From Epiperipatus broadwayi (Eukaryota; Onychophora; Udeonychophora; Euonychophora; Peripatidae), in contig JAQFVV010013079.1 of NCBI GenBank assembly GCA_028023455.1, positions 122,001 to 186,000 of the forward strand: a stretch of 64,000 nucleotides of DNA. Reading direction: 5' to 3'. Shown one piece after another: positions 11,216-23,993 of this stretch (position 1 is its first letter; the number at the start of each line of letters is the position of its first letter). A program made the translations under genes and the position numbers. The notes beneath the pieces are model-generated. The model was not told where the DNA came from. It saw nothing but the letters and a program-made list of their open reading frames with translations, and made no database searches.

Positions 11216-11356
11216 ACATGTTATAATAGTTATTAAAACAGGCAAAATTCTCTTTACAGTAGTGCCACTCAGTGCAAGCCAGTATAATCAATTCTTGCAC
11301 TGAGTCACGGTTATGAGCAAGCACAAAAAGTGTAATCATGTGACATGTTATAATAG
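11216..11356. mobile_element. family C insertion C7 with 14-bp TSD
   Basis: Exact direct repeats ACATGTTATAATAG at 11,216-11,229 and 11,343-11,356 flank a 113-bp insertion. The left part is antisense family C ('aaacaggcaaaattctc', 'ccactcagtgcaagcc'); the right part is sense C 3' end ('gttatgagcaagcac..atcatgtg'). The hammerhead block is missing because both arms are 5'-truncated. This is another head-to-head dimer within a single TSD. Confidence 0.85.
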
Positions 11357-11597
11357 CTACAACTTAGGATTCAAAGTATATTTTTTTTAAATTAAACTTT
11401 TCTATTTTATTTGAAAAATTACTTATTATAATACAATAAAGCAGTAACTTTGTAAAAAGATGTAAAATAAAATCTATCTATCAAAGTTATCTTGAGGTCA
11501 CACAAAGTTTATAACTACTATCTGATTGAACATCGCAACTAACAAATTAAAAATATTTCTAAAAACTTTTTCTTTACATTACTACAAAAATAATAAT

Positions 11598-12060
11598 TTA
11601 CTTTCTATATCAAAGAAGCAACAATCCCAATATTATCAAACAGTTATGAATACAAAGTCAAATTACACAAAGACATAGAGGCAGAAAACATCCCAACACA
11701 TATCATGGACCAAGAAGCCACACTTCATCTGTATATAAGAGGTTTCAAACCAAGATGTTTTGCATGTGGAAAAAGAGGACACATGGCAACTGTTTGTAAG
11801 GAAAAAAATCAAGAAAAAAAAGACCAAAGTAATTCCAATTTAGTAGAAACTATTGCAGTAAACACAGATAACACACAACTGCCAAATTCACACTTTCAAA
11901 AACTCAACTTAAACAAAACTAATATAACAATAGAGAAAAATAAAGATGCAAACACTTCTACATCTGTAAACACAGAACAAATATTTGAAATGGAAATAAA
12001 AAAAATGAAGACTCACAGTTTAATGGGGAAAAAATCAAAGATGACACAACAAAAATAATA
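11598..12060 (+). pseudogene. LINE ORF1 fragment with CCHC zinc knuckle
   Basis: Open frame 2 from about 11,598 (after an in-frame TAA) to the stop at 12,056-12,058. The first methionine in frame is at 11,705, but in-frame sequence upstream aligns in style with ORF1, so the true start is lost. The zinc knuckle CFACGKRGHMATVC (C-x2-C-x4-H-x4-C) is at about 11,756-11,797. The rest is lysine/asparagine-rich and low complexity. In Tx1-like elements ORF1 binds the element RNA in the ribonucleoprotein. No complete N-terminus is present. Confidence 0.8.
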
Positions 12061-12500
12061 GAAAATAAAACAGATATCTCTGGCCAAGATAAACACAGAA
12101 TTCTAAACAAGACAGCTACTGAAATCATGGATAAAATTGCAGAAAGCCTTCCAGCAATTGAGAATATAACAAAAGAAAGCAAAAAAAAACAGCAAAAGGA
12201 AACAAAAAAGAGAGAAATTAAAAAAATCAAAACTAATGCAAAAGAACAACCAGCAGAAAGAAAAATTCAAAATAAAAAAAAGAATATAGAAATGGAAACA
12301 GATGATGAATGACTAACTGATTCAGAATATGATGGTGAAAGTGATCATTTTGAACACAGGCATATAAACCCAGACACATACAACCCACAAACAACACCAG
12401 TTTTAAAAACCAAAAATACAGAGACAATACCAACAACAACTAAAAAAATAAAGTAGTCAACACATCTCAAAGCAAAAAAATCTATAAATCAAAAACCAAC
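12061..12500 (+). pseudogene. LINE ORF1 tail / ORF1-ORF2 spacer
   Basis: A lysine- and glutamate-rich frame (12,127-12,312) continues the ORF1 style after a frameshift, ends in an acidic 'ETDDE', and is followed by about 190 bp of spacer before ORF2. No independent domain is visible. Confidence 0.5.
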
Positions 12501-12985
12501 ATGATTATAAAGGTAGCTGCAGTTAAGGTAAGGGGTATAAACTCCAGAACAAAAATACAGAATATAAACAAATGGATACAAATCATACAACCAAGCATCT
12601 TGGGGCTCCTTGAAACCAAAATATATACAGGATCAAAAATTGACCCAGCACAAGTCATGAGCACACAAGGTTTTTGTGCATGCTCAAGAGACTCATCTGC
12701 ACCAGCCAGTGGGACAGGAATATACATAAGCCAGAATTGTCCCTTCACTACTTTCAAAATAATCTACATAGACTCAAATTTAATAATCACAATCTTTTAC
12801 CACAAAAATCTCTCAATCAATATCATATGTATATATTCCACCAGGGTCAATTATAATCAATAGAATAATTGCAACAATAAACTCAATGCTGGCAAACAAT
12901 CCTTACCCTACAATACTAACGGGATTTTAACATAAGCTATCAAAAGTTTGTTAATAAGTGGATTCACCAATGAGCAATACCACTT
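12501..12985 (+). pseudogene. LINE ORF2 endonuclease domain, broken
   Basis: ORF2 starts with a frame reading 'VAAVKVRGINSRTK', the usual start of an APE-like endonuclease (N-V-R/N-G), and 'GLLETKIYTG', which matches the catalytic E-T-K/H block. The frame breaks at about 12,860; the C-terminal endonuclease block 'THFSDHAV' is in the next frame at about 13,113. This domain nicks the target DNA to prime reverse transcription. It is inactive here. Confidence 0.8.
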
Positions 12986-15038
12986 ATGGGTGGAGAAGGG
13001 TTTCTACCACCAAACTCCATATCCTTCTATAATAGCAGATATGGAACTCTGATAGACCTGATGTTCTATTCCCCAATGCTGCATCAAGCAATAGAAATGA
13101 CTCTATCCCCCACACATTTCTCGGATCATGCAGTGCAAATAAAAATAAATTTAGATACAAACTATAACCAAAAATACTACCTACAGAAAACCATAAGAAT
13201 TCTACTGCCAATCAATACACAGGAAGTTCTTTTCTCAAAAATATACATAGCAATAAACAAACTAAATCAAATGGACCTTGACCCAATAACAAAATATATA
13301 GCTTTCACTGAAACCATATCTTATAATATCAATCATATGACACAAAAAACAACCCCACCAACAAAACTCATAACATTGGCAGAAGAAATATATAAAAAGA
13401 TCATAACCGCAAAACCAATCAAAAATAACCAAGAAATCATTGTTAAACTTACACAGCTATACAATCAAACATGTAACCAATTAAAACAATATATTGACAT
13501 CAAAAAGAAAAAAATATGTTTAACAGAACAGCACACTTGGAACCGTGGTTACATTAGGTGGGCATTAGGATATCCATCAACCAACAAAGTACCTATGGCA
13601 ATTAAAACAGGAAATAAAGTGATAACAGGCTATAACATGATAGAACCCATCTTTCAATACTTCAGAAATAAACTCACTACAAAAAACCAATGGAAGATCC
13701 CAGAAAATTACTTTGGAAAACCTGAAAATGAAACCCCCTATAAAATAGAAGATTTTGCAAGAATACTCACAACATTACAAAGCACTTGTCACCCAGGCCC
13801 ACCCAGGATCCCAAAATTTGTACTAACTCATCTAAGTCAATTTACAAATAAATTACTATGTCAACTAGCAAATCAACTTTCACAAAAATTATATAACATA
13901 CAAGGTCTAATCCCAATATCAATGGTCCCTTTCATGAAAAAAATAGAATCCATCTCGGAAATTACAAATTTAAGACCCATTTCAATGGAGCCATTGGGAA
14001 TCAAAATTCTAGAAAAAGTACTAAAAGAAAAGATAGAACCCTACATCTTACCAATAATATCGGAACATCAATATGCTAAAAAAGGGTCTTCAACAGGCCA
14101 AGCAGCTCTAATATTTAAAACAATAGTAAATTCAACAATAATAAAAAAAACATGGGCCCATGGTAGTACAATTGGATTTTGAGAGTGCCTTTGACTCTGT
14201 CCCCATCAACAAACTAATCAATCAATTAAAAAAAAAAATACCAAGAACAATCTTATACACAATAGCCAACCTACTCCTAAATAGGGAGATACACATTACG
14301 CTAAATGGAAGAACATCACCAACTTTCTACCCTAACCAATCCATCCCCCAGGGATTTCTACTAAGTACACTACTCTTTACACTATACATAAACTCTCTAC
14401 TTGAAAAAATCAAGGAAAAATTACAAGGAATACAAATACCAAACACCAATATTTACATACCCTGTATAGCCTACATGGATGACGTTACGGTTTTTCTAAC
14501 TTCAAAGAAACAACTACATACACTCCAAAAAATAATAGAAGACTATACAACAAAATTTCATCTAAAAATAAATACTAATAAATCAGCTGTGTGGTCAATT
14601 TTTACTGGGAAAACCAACACACAAATATACCAAGGAAAACCGAATAAGTTTCTGGGTTTCCCATTTCATTTGGGAATGGGACAGATGAGAAAAACAATAA
14701 TACAAGATAAAATCTTAACACAAACAGAAAGAATCACAGCTTCACTTGCTAAATCATACCTTTCTTTATACTCAAAGGTTGCTCTCTTCAACCAACTGAT
14801 AATGACAAAAATCACATATTACCTACCAGTGATAAAGTTTACCAAAAAATTTATATCAACAATAAACTCCCTGTGCAATAAACTACTTTGGAATAAAAAG
14901 GTGGTAGCCATTTCAATGAGGCAATTAAGCCAACCCACAAAACTAAATGGGCTTGGACTACATACAATTTCAACTTTTTACACACAAAAAATAATAAACC
15001 TGCTGATTACAACATTTACAAAGTTTCCAAATATTTAA
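12986..15038 (+). pseudogene. LINE ORF2 reverse transcriptase, one frameshift
   Basis: Two frames, 12,986-14,182 and 14,160-15,038, overlap by a short stretch and together cover the endonuclease C-terminus and the reverse transcriptase. Visible RT blocks: 'LRPISMEPLG' (about 13,970), motif A 'LDFESAFDSV' (about 14,170), motif B 'IPQGFLLSTLLF' (about 14,344), and the catalytic 'YMDD' at about 14,473-14,484. The C-terminal thumb region has 'LLWNKK' and 'GLGLHTIS', typical for L1/Tx1. A single frameshift at about 14,160-14,180 splits motif A from the upstream part. The RT copies element RNA at the nicked target. Confidence 0.85.
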
Positions 15039-15729
15039 AAAATAATAGATATAGTACCCACTGACTGACCACCTCCCAAAGACAACTATATAGCCACACT
15101 TTTAGACAGCATAAGAAATCAAAGAGACAAAATAACCCTATTTAACCCAATTAAATACACATACTGGATACCTACATAGCCTAATAGAGCAGACATAACA
15201 AGATATCAACAACAAAATGGTCCTTGAAATAAACAATGCACAGCTCCTAAAAAAATATAAAAATTGGTACCTGGACCCTAAATTCTTCGACTTCATAGTC
15301 AAAGTAAATCTGAATGCCTTTCCTACATCACACTTCATCCATTTTAAAAGATTCTTTACAAAAATAGACCCATTGTGCAGGTTGTGCCAAAGAGAAGAAG
15401 AAACACAACATCATTTTCTAAACGTTTGTCTGGGATTGGAAAAGGTAAGACAAATAATGATAAATAGCTACCATCAGAAAGACACAACAATGGCAAAAAT
15501 TCTCTAGGTATATAAAAAAAATGCAATTCCAACAATAAGAGCAGCGACATTTAGCTTGTATTCATATTGGTACACCAGATGTAAATACAATTTCGACTAC
15601 AATGCAAAACAAAACCTCAACACATTCCACCACAAGCTAGAAAAAATAAAAGAAAGGGATAACATGCTAGCACCACCAGATATTTTTGCTGCAACTTGGT
15701 CACTATTTAAGCTAAAATCAGCATTATAG
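15039..15729 (+). pseudogene. LINE ORF2 C-terminal finger domain
   Basis: After further stops, the frame at 15,217-15,507 carries 'CRLCQREEETQHHFLNVC' (about 15,376-15,429), the C-x2-C..H..C finger found at the end of L1/Tx1 ORF2 proteins. A last in-frame piece with 'WSLFKLKSAL' ends at a stop at about 15,729. About 300 bp of 3' UTR follow to the AATAAA at about 16,021. Confidence 0.75.
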
Positions 15730-16045
15730 TTGAAAAACAGGAAAAGAGATAGAATAAGACAGCTAAAAAAGAACACAATACACAAAACCAGCAAGACACA
15801 CATGATGCATATAAAAAAAAAAAAAATTAGACAAGCTGAATTCAGGCAACTTTCGATGCCTTAAGAATAGCAAAACACAACATAAAGAGCTCAAGATAAA
15901 GTTTTTTCTCTCCTATATATCTGAACAAGCTTATACCCAGCTGAACTGTTTAAACACAGGAACAGACTTATGCTTACTGGGTAAACCCTATCTTACCGAT
16001 GTAATCATTGTTTTTTGATCAATAAAATATGCTTTGAAACTTTAT

Positions 16046-19000
16046 ATATATATAAAAAGAAACTGATATTTATATATATTTTTAAATTGTTTTAACAATA
16101 TTGAAAAGTAGTTTTTTACGTTAGTGTTTAAAGCAAGGTAAGCTCAGTATTTTAAAGAAATTAGCTTGTATTTTTTGGCCCCAAGCGATCTTAAGATATA
16201 ATTAGTTACTGTTTCTAATTTGACAATTAAGGTTTTGATTTCAATGATTTCCACGCAATTTCAGAAATATCCAGCGGACATTTTAGCAATAATTAAGATC
16301 GATTTATTTTTTAAAAGAATTGACTTTTTTGCACTTGGCAAAAAGAAAGGAGTTGCGTTTCAAAAGATTGCTTTTTAAGAAAGATAAATCGAGAAAACAC
16401 ACGCATTTATATATATTTTAACTAAATTAAGTGTTAATATTAGAAAAAAGATTTAGAGAAGTGTGAATCTTTCCATCAGTATGGAGGTTGTATCACAATA
16501 CTATTGTATTTTTCTTTTCACGGTCAGTATATTGATAATTATCTGACCAATACAAATTAACCTGGACTTATATCCATCTGTTAGGAATAGTTCTAATTAC
16601 TTTTCTTTCATTATTTGGATAGCTAAATATGTTTTAAATGTATTTATTCATCTGAAATTTTCACCTATCTCAAAAGAAAAGTTTGTAGTTTCACTTGTGT
16701 TTGAATTCTATGTTATGGGATTGGCAAATGAATATAATAAATAATTATCATTACATAAATCTTGTTAAAACTTTAGCTTTATTAATTATTAATTTGTAAT
16801 AGTTTTTTTCTAAATAAAAAAAAATGGCAGAACACGTAATGTTTTGAAAATCATAGGCTGCTAGGATTTTAGAAGCATAGCATGAGCACAGGTTTAGTCT
16901 TTGTAGTGTGTCATCGGCTTGCGTCAACTGATTTGTTGAAATTTTGTTTTCTTTTTTAAATTGCATGAAAATTATAAGTAGATATCAACAAAAATCCCAG
17001 AATTCATTGCTGTTTGATTCCATCTTTAAAATGATGTATCACAATTTGAAATCGGATAAAATTTGAATTTTTTTAAAATATTTTTATTAATAGGTGCACT
17101 TATTTTTTTTATTTTCTAGTCAGTTTAGAACCATAAAGGCAGAAAATCTTTATCAACCTTAAGATTAAATAAGATGGATTAAAAATATGCTGGTAATTCC
17201 AATATCAAAATTTTCAAAGCAATATAAACGTAATTGCGGAATATTGCTCTATGTTATTAATTTTAATTTTTTAATTACTTGAATATTTGAAATTTTTTTT
17301 AATTATTTGATAAACGGTACATTAATTTGTTTGCATTTGTATCGGTGTGTGGGTAGTATATAAATTATATAATATTAAATCATTTATGTTTTTTATTATA
17401 CAGTATATAAATGTGTATTCAAATATAACAAAAGTGGTTTTTCTACAATGTAATTTTGGATCTCTGATCTAAGTTTGAGGGCAACCTTATTTTATAGACA
17501 TAATAATTATCAAAAGGTTTAATAATTTATTAACGTGTTTATATTTATATTTGTCTTTGCACTTGCATGTTTGTGTTTGTATAACAAGTAATGATTTAAA
17601 TATATAGAGCAGTGCAATGTAAATTTTAAGACTGATAATCAAATGTACAGAACGATTGCAGTTGATAGAGCAATAACAAAATTTATGGGGCATAGTACCA
17701 TGTGATAATATAAACATTCAAACCAATAAGGAGAGATTTCAAATGGTGTGTGTCTAGTGGTAGCCACAATGGTTATGCATATACCACATGGAACTGTATG
17801 CAGGCAAAGAATCAAATTCTGATTTTTGCCTATACCTTAATACTTGTGCTATGGAGTCAGTTGTTTTGCCACATCTTGCATCACATTATTTTCAAGTCTA
17901 TAGCTAGCAAATGAGCTATATGCAAATAAATTATATCTCTGTGGGACTATAAATATAACAAAATAGCATAACTCGTGTGCATAAAGAATATAAACATCCC
18001 TGATGAATACAAAAAACATAAAATGAAGAGGTGAAATTCGTTTTATCAGTGATACAAACAATAGCCTACAATTTCTAGTTTTAGATAGACAAGAAGCTAA
18101 TTGGTATGATGAGAAATGTATATTCACCTGGAAATCATGTGTTTTATATCTTTTATTAGATGAATCTTTTTCTTATAGACACCTTTGAGATTTGTTAACT
18201 TTTGGACTACAAAATAAAAATGAAGAATTCTTATGCGAATACTTTTGGAGATTCTGAAGCTATGGATTATCTCAGGCAAGAAGTATTATATATGGTTTGA
18301 AAGATAATTTTGTAAAAAATACAAAGAAATTATCAATGAAGATATAATTTAAACTTTGTTAATGATAAATTACAAATTATGAACAAACAATAAAGTAATA
18401 ATTTTTTTTATTTTTTTAAAAATGGTAATCGCTATTTGTCTTAGTCTTATTGTTTTCCTTAGTTTTTCTAGTTTCTATCAATGTAAATTTTTTTGCTCTA
18501 ACATTATTAAAACTGAAGTTATTGTGAAAATTGTGTCTCAGATCAGTTTTTTTTTTTTTAATTCAATATGGCACCTGGTGATTAAACAAGTTTAATCTAG
18601 TTTTTGAAAATAAATAAGTAAAGTATAATTGTAATCAAATTTTAGCTACTTTGAAAGAATATCTATCTTATATAATGTATACATACATCACCACTACTTG
18701 GGTAATAGGTGCCTTTGTGCAAGGTAAATTTTAGTACTGCATCTCACTTCATTCCAATAAATAAAATTTGTAAATATAAAAAAAACACATTTTTCCCCAA
18801 CACTTTCACAAAAAAACTTGAAAATATGGCTTTAATCTTTAATGTGTTCCATAAATAACATATGATTTTTGCTCATTTATTTCTATAAAATAAATGTAGA
18901 GATTAAATTATATTCTAAACTAAAACAAATTAATGTTTAAAAAATAATTTTTGAAACAATAATTAAATAATACTTTAAAACAAAACTATTTATTCATTAG

Positions 19001-19150
19001 AAAGAGTTCTTGTTTGATTGAAAACTAAGTTAAAATCTCTTATGCATAAACTTATTCACATTTTCTATTAACAAAGTTGCATTCCTTCAATAATAAAATA
19101 ATGACACTTATTTAATTTTTATTTGCAACTTATTCTACCATTAATAACTG
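16046..19150. other. unassigned AT-rich DNA
   Basis: About 3.1 kb without recognised genes. At about 17,738-17,830 (plus) the sequence has tRNA-like spacing of an A-box-like 'tagtggtagcc' and a B-box-like 'gaatcaaattc' followed by a hairpin, possibly an old tRNA-derived SINE head; confidence for that is about 0.2. The open frames in this interval are AT-rich chance frames. Confidence 0.45.
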
Positions 19151-20630
19151 TAATATATATATATATTGTGCCAGTCGAAAAAGCACCACCACCTAAACTG
19201 CAAGTCGGATCCAAACTCAGCTGAATCAAACTGAATTCAAACCCAACTCACCAGCTCAGATTAGTAGACATTTAAATCGAAGGCACAGTGCTATGCACCA
19301 AGAAACTAGCTCAATGGTTGGTGAGGATTAGAGACCCCTGAACTGAAACTAATATCGGATAATAAATTAACTAAAATAATTTTAAATCGAATCATATGTA
19401 TATGTTGGGTTGCTAACATAGACAGCGAGCCTTAACATTTAATAATTATTGAATAAGAGAATTAAGAACTAAGAAACCAAGTGTGTTTAGAAAATATTTA
19501 ATAATAATAGTTTGTTTTGTTTGAATTTTAAATAATGAATATATTAATTAATTTTAGTCCTTAAACAAAGTTTATAATTATAATAAGAGTCGTGGTCCTT
19601 ATTATATGCCAATGAGTATTACGCAATATTTGAAAGGCTATATGTCTATGCCCCCAACAAGAAATAAAAGGCAGATAAAGGTATTCAGTTGTAAAAGAAA
19701 TGTATTACTCTAAATTTTACACGAAAGAATGTAAGATTTATTTTCACATTCGCAAATCCATTCATGAAGAGCAAGATATGTATTTAGGGCATAACTTTAA
19801 TCTTTATTAGAAAACTAATTTACTTTGAGATAATTGAGAATTTGTTTGACTCTAATTGAAATCACTTCATCATGAATTACGAGTATCAGAGCGGGTTTAC
19901 CGGAACAGAAATGTAACAGTGCTGATGAATTATGAGCTGTAAAATAAACATGATAGATAATAGCTGGCCAGTGATTTAAAGGTAGTATGGTGACTTGTAT
20001 TTGACAAGTCTTATGCCCTTTAAGTAGATGTGGAACCCGGGTAAGCCAGGCCGAGTCGTAACTATGAGCCTTTGGTGTTCCAAATATATCATGAGCATGG
20101 GAGGAAGTGCTTTCTTCCTCTATAATTAAAATATCAGAAATATCATCACTGCCAAGCCTGTGAAATGAACGATAGCCCTATGCCAGCAATGTTGAAGGTG
20201 ATGACTTGATAGTCACCGTTTGAAAAAACCCAATTATAGAATGCTCTACATGATGACTTGATCAAATTAATTAAAGTCAAATGAGCTTTTAACTAAACTA
20301 TTTTAACGCATTATAAAATGATATTAATCAGGCCCCAAGTATCGTGCCCTTCCTGAATCTAAATAGCAAGTAATTGAAATTTGAATTAGAATATATTTGA
20401 TTGATTCCTTTATCGCCCTTTTGCAAAAAACATTTTAAGATTATATATGAATAAATACACATTGTAGAATATGAGAAAATTGCTGGGGCATAAATTAAAA
20501 ACTGAGCTAATAATTTATTATTAGCCAATTATAAAAATAACAAACATTTAATCATTTCTTTTGACTCGATGATTAATAGAACTGTATATCTAGTTCTAAT
20601 TGGTGAGAATTACTTTTAGAATTAATATAT
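19151..20630. other. unassigned mixed DNA, possible old repeat
   Basis: From about 19,170 composition becomes less AT-rich ('gtcgaaaaagcaccaccacc' onward) and remains so intermittently to 24.6 kb. No protein domain or structural RNA is recognised. It may be internal sequence of the LTR element whose ends lie at 20.63-20.83 kb, but no gag or pol motif was found. Confidence 0.35.
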
Positions 20631-20833
20631 TGTAACCGATGGAATTGTTGAATGCTGTATTCCATTTAAATTGAAGAAAGAAGGCTCCAAACGTTGGTGC
20701 CATTTTGTAACTGGTTGAATTGATGAATGCTGGGTGGTGGTTAGGATGATCAATCTGATCTGATGAAAAATCTAAACTCTAATTTAAATTAATCTAGTCT
20801 AGATCAATCGGGTCGCCATTATGTAATAAACCA
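20631..20833 (-). mobile_element. LTR-retrotransposon end and primer-binding-site remnants
   Basis: Read on the minus strand, an LTR-like end '..CCAGTTACA' at 20,706 is followed by AAA and TGGCACCAACGTTTGGAGCC (20,702-20,683). That resembles the tRNA-Lys-complementary primer-binding site TGGCGCCCAACGTGGGGC used by many Gypsy-type elements. A diverged copy of the LTR end recurs at 20,631 ('..CATCGGTTACA'), only 75 bp further, as if the internal region were deleted. A second LTR-end/PBS pair, '..TTACATAA' then TGGCGACCCGA, lies at about 20,827-20,809 (minus). TGTAAC..GTTACA ends are also seen at 24,641-24,660. LTR limits are not resolved and no gag/pol is visible. Confidence 0.35.
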
Positions 20834-22600
20834 TCACAAAGCACAAATAATCTCTCTTAAAGTCTAATTTATTTAAGCTATATGTGAAACGAAAGAATAA
20901 TGAGATTATCTGCTCCAGACATCAACAAATCCATCACATTACAAAGTACACTGCACTGAGCAACGAAACCATCTACTATTGCCCTAGACAATAATATACG
21001 ATTAGGCTAAATACTTGATTAGCAATCTAATGAAAATCAAATCCAATTAATAACTAAAGCAGATTCCAATATACCTTATTAACCTATTATTATTGTAATA
21101 ATTTAGATCTACTTCATTATTTAATGATGCTGCATTTTATCCTAACGGATAAGCTTTTAAATACCTATAATTGTATTTTACAAAACATTTTTACATATAG
21201 ACACTATTTAAATATCAAAACAAAATAATATTTGAACCAAATATATATCTAGTTTAATAAACTCTAAATAGAAAGTATAAACTCTCGTGTCACTCTATTA
21301 GCTCATTTCTAACTCTACAATGCCCAACCACATTACATAAAAAATATATTAAGTTTTTATTGGATGTTTATTTACCTATGAGTATTAATATTATTTATTT
21401 GAATCTTTAAACAATTGAATATAGAATTGGTTGGCAATAATTAAAATGTATGATTATAATTGATATTTATACAAATCAAAACAATATTCAATTAAACCGG
21501 TCAATGAAGTTTGTTCTCTTCATTTTATAGAAGTTTAAGAAAAATATCTAAGACGAGTTATTCTGAACCAACGATAAAGCACGATCTATTTAGATTTTTA
21601 TGACGGAATCAGACAAACATGAAATGATTGACTTTATAATATTAACTAAGATAAATGATAATATATATATATAATATTCGAATGCAAATATAAATATAAA
21701 ATTCATATGGGAATAAAATAAAATACTAATAAGCAAAACATACCATATCTTATATTCTAGCTCACTTACCAAGCTGGGTTTGAACCTTGCTATTTAAATA
21801 GCTACGTCATCTTACGCAATCCAAATAAAATAAAATAATTAAGCTTGGTATTTAAATTAACTCAATTTATTGGATTATATAAAAGAAAATTGGCAAGATT
21901 AATTATAAAATACATCGGGAATTACTTTATATTTCAGATTGATTGACTAAATAAAAATGATAAAATTACTATGTGTATCTCTAAATGTGTTGCGACAACA
22001 ATAACGACAAAAAAAAAAAATGAATGAATGAATGGAGAGACTTTTGGATATTTTACTGAAAAATTTATATATAACAGATACCAAAGATATGAAGTCGGAT
22101 GAGATTGAAGTTTATTTGTTTATCAAAATAATAACCGATAAATGAATATAAAATCATATGATATATTTGAATCTCTCCGATCATTTTCATTTAATAAATT
22201 ATATTACTCTTAAAGATAATTTAAATAAAATACACATCCTTTTTAAATACATGTAAAAAAAATTATTATGCGCACATTTTATATAAAAAAAAAATATCAT
22301 ACCATATATATATAAGAATCTGTCCATTCGCTATTTATTTGTCCATTGATTGACTTCAGTTTTTATGATGCAAAAAGAAGTTTATTTCTCAGAAATAATA
22401 ATTCGAAACAATGCTTCACTAACAGTCCTTTTTCTTTTCCAGAGAGAAGAGTGCAATTTAATTAGCCTTTTTTTTTTATGATGTGAATTAATCCAGTTGA
22501 TCCTGTGTTCCTTTGCTCATGACACGATGTTTACGCAAATCCAATGGTAGTTATACGCCAAACATTAAACCAGAGATATCTTTGTTTTTAAAACTAAAAT
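20834..22600. other. unassigned AT-rich DNA
   Basis: No supported gene. At about 21,765-21,830 'gggtttgaacc' on the plus strand corresponds on the minus strand to a B-box-like GGTTCAAACCC, a possible SINE scrap. Confidence 0.4.
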
Positions 22601-22624
22601 AGCTGATTTTTATATAAAGCATTT

Positions 22625-22849
22625 TTATGTATAGGTTTCCTTTTTTTTTTTTTTACATTTTGTTATCGTTCCCTTGGAAATCCTTCGCAACTGCCCTTCA
22701 AAAGATTGAACGGTGTAACCCGCTAGTCCTACTGTTACTGCAGACACTATTCTCCTTTTGGACTTTCTGTTGACGATTCCCTTTTTACGAACCCGCTGTG
22801 TTCTGTCGTCCGGGGTTACATAATGTTTTGTGAAAATAGTTTCAAACAC
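22625..22849 (-). CDS. short basic ORF, function unknown
   Basis: A 74-codon frame lying in one of the few GC-richer patches. The central part is high-complexity and basic ('RTQRVRKKGIVNRKSKRR', 'GQLRRISKGT') and ends in a lysine run encoded by the poly-A/T tract at 22,640. Just upstream on the same strand is GTATGA after 'CTAG' (about 22,881), which could be a splice donor. No known domain is recognised. It may be an exon, a retroelement gag scrap or a chance frame. Confidence 0.2.
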   Translation of the reverse strand: MFETIFTKHYVTPDDRTQRVRKKGIVNRKSKRRIVSAVTVGLAGYTVQSFEGQLRRISKGTITKCKKKKKETYT

Positions 22850-23834
22850 ATATACACGTACGTTTTATTTGTTTCATACCTAGATTCAGATTGAATCCGA
22901 GTAATAGGCGCCAGGAGAACCTTTACAAGCTCGCCACGCACGTGCACACGCTCACTCAACTATACCACAGAACATGCCCAAGCATCGCTCCAGCGGACAG
23001 CAAGAAATGAACACAGCCACTATTTCCGAACTATATCGCTCATTACTCTTAACACACTATTGACATACCTTTATCATGGTTGGGCCCGCCCTATATCCCC
23101 CAAAATAAATCTCCCAAAACTTAAACTTAACCTAAGAATGGTACGACAATTATAAATGCTATAAATATACTTAACGTTTAACTAACATATTAAATGCACC
23201 CATTCAAATTATATAAAATAGATCACTCCCGCACTCATTCAACATTGGATAAATAAATTTGAAATTCCAAGCGATCAATAAAAGAAACATTAATTAAGTG
23301 AATGATTTATTTGTAAACTGGGTAAATAAAATTATTATGCAGATATATTATTTAGTAAGTCTAGATAACACAATTACGGAAGCGAGTCTTAACTTACATA
23401 GATCTCGGCTGAGTATTAATTGTACATATTATACTGGTTGAGTTCTTTAGTTTTTCGGTTGGTCATTAGCAATTTAATCATTTTATACTTAATGTTTGTA
23501 AATCGTTCTCCACTTTAAAGTATTTTATCTGGTGCATGAATGTGTAAGCAAATGTTAAAAGATAACTACCTGGGGATGAGAAGACTGTAATGGGATCCTG
23601 AGCGATGTTTTATTAATTCCGCATGTCGGCTCTGGGTGAGGCTTCCAGGGCGTGTGTGGTCCTTGAGTTCATTTTCTCCGAGGTTGAGAGCATTCTAGGA
23701 CGATCAGCAGTGCCAGGTGCGAAGGTTCGGCGGCCAAGCCGCGAATTTTGGATTCAGCAACGCATTTCGGCTACGATATTACACAAGTGTAGGTTAGGAA
23801 GTCCAAGTCTTAATCGGAAGCTCCGCAAAAAAAA
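22850..23834. other. GC-richer island, unassigned
   Basis: 22,880-23,110 and 23,570-23,830 are the most GC-rich stretches of the region, with CpG-containing segments ('gcgccaggag', 'cgcacgtgcac', 'ggttcggcggccaagccgcg'). A plus-strand frame of 71 codons at 23,623-23,838 is not recognisable. Such an island in an AT-rich genome may be a promoter/first-exon region or an LTR. Confidence 0.35.
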
Positions 23835-23993
23835 TTAATAATACTTTCCGCTACAATTCAACTTGATTTCGCCTTCAACAACTTTCAATTTTGTGTCCTT
23901 TTTCGGTTCCGTCTTGCCTTTTTCTTCTCTCTTCTTTCCCGCCGTGACACCTTGAATTTTTCCTCCAATCTCTATCATGCACTCATAAGTCAT
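23835..23993 (-). CDS. short lysine/glutamate-rich ORF, function unknown
   Basis: A 52-codon frame from ATG at 23,993 (in-frame TAA upstream) to TAA at 23,835, with the sequence 'MTYECMIEIGGKIQGV' followed by a charged 'KKREEKGKTEPKKD' segment and a C-terminus ending 'NCSGKYY'. Composition and codon use are unlike the AT-rich surroundings. There is no recognised family. It could be a terminal exon, a retroelement remnant or chance. The upstream sequence has a CACGTG E-box-like element near 24,053. Confidence 0.25.
   Translation of the reverse strand: MTYECMIEIGGKIQGVTAGKKREEKGKTEPKKDTKLKVVEGEIKLNCSGKYY

Larger units (their letters stand above)
11598..16045 (+). mobile_element. Tx1/L1-like LINE, 5'-truncated and frameshifted
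   Basis: A two-ORF non-LTR retrotransposon relic of about 4.45 kb. ORF1 carries a CCHC zinc knuckle; ORF2 has an APE-type endonuclease, a reverse transcriptase with YMDD, and a C-terminal C-x2-C..H..C finger. ORF1 with a CCHC knuckle together with a C-terminal CCHC-like finger in ORF2 is characteristic of the Tx1 group of L1-like elements (also seen in related L1 clades). The 3' end is placed after an AATAAA signal at about 16,021, where composition changes; a clear target-site duplication was not found. Compared with the rest of the window it is A-rich and C-tolerant on the plus strand. At least four frameshifts or stops make it inactive. Confidence 0.85.

Noticed and set aside
22880-22960. 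Possible tRNA gene near 'gattgaatccgag'
   Set aside because: A B-box-like sequence is present but no acceptor, D or anticodon stems could be formed.
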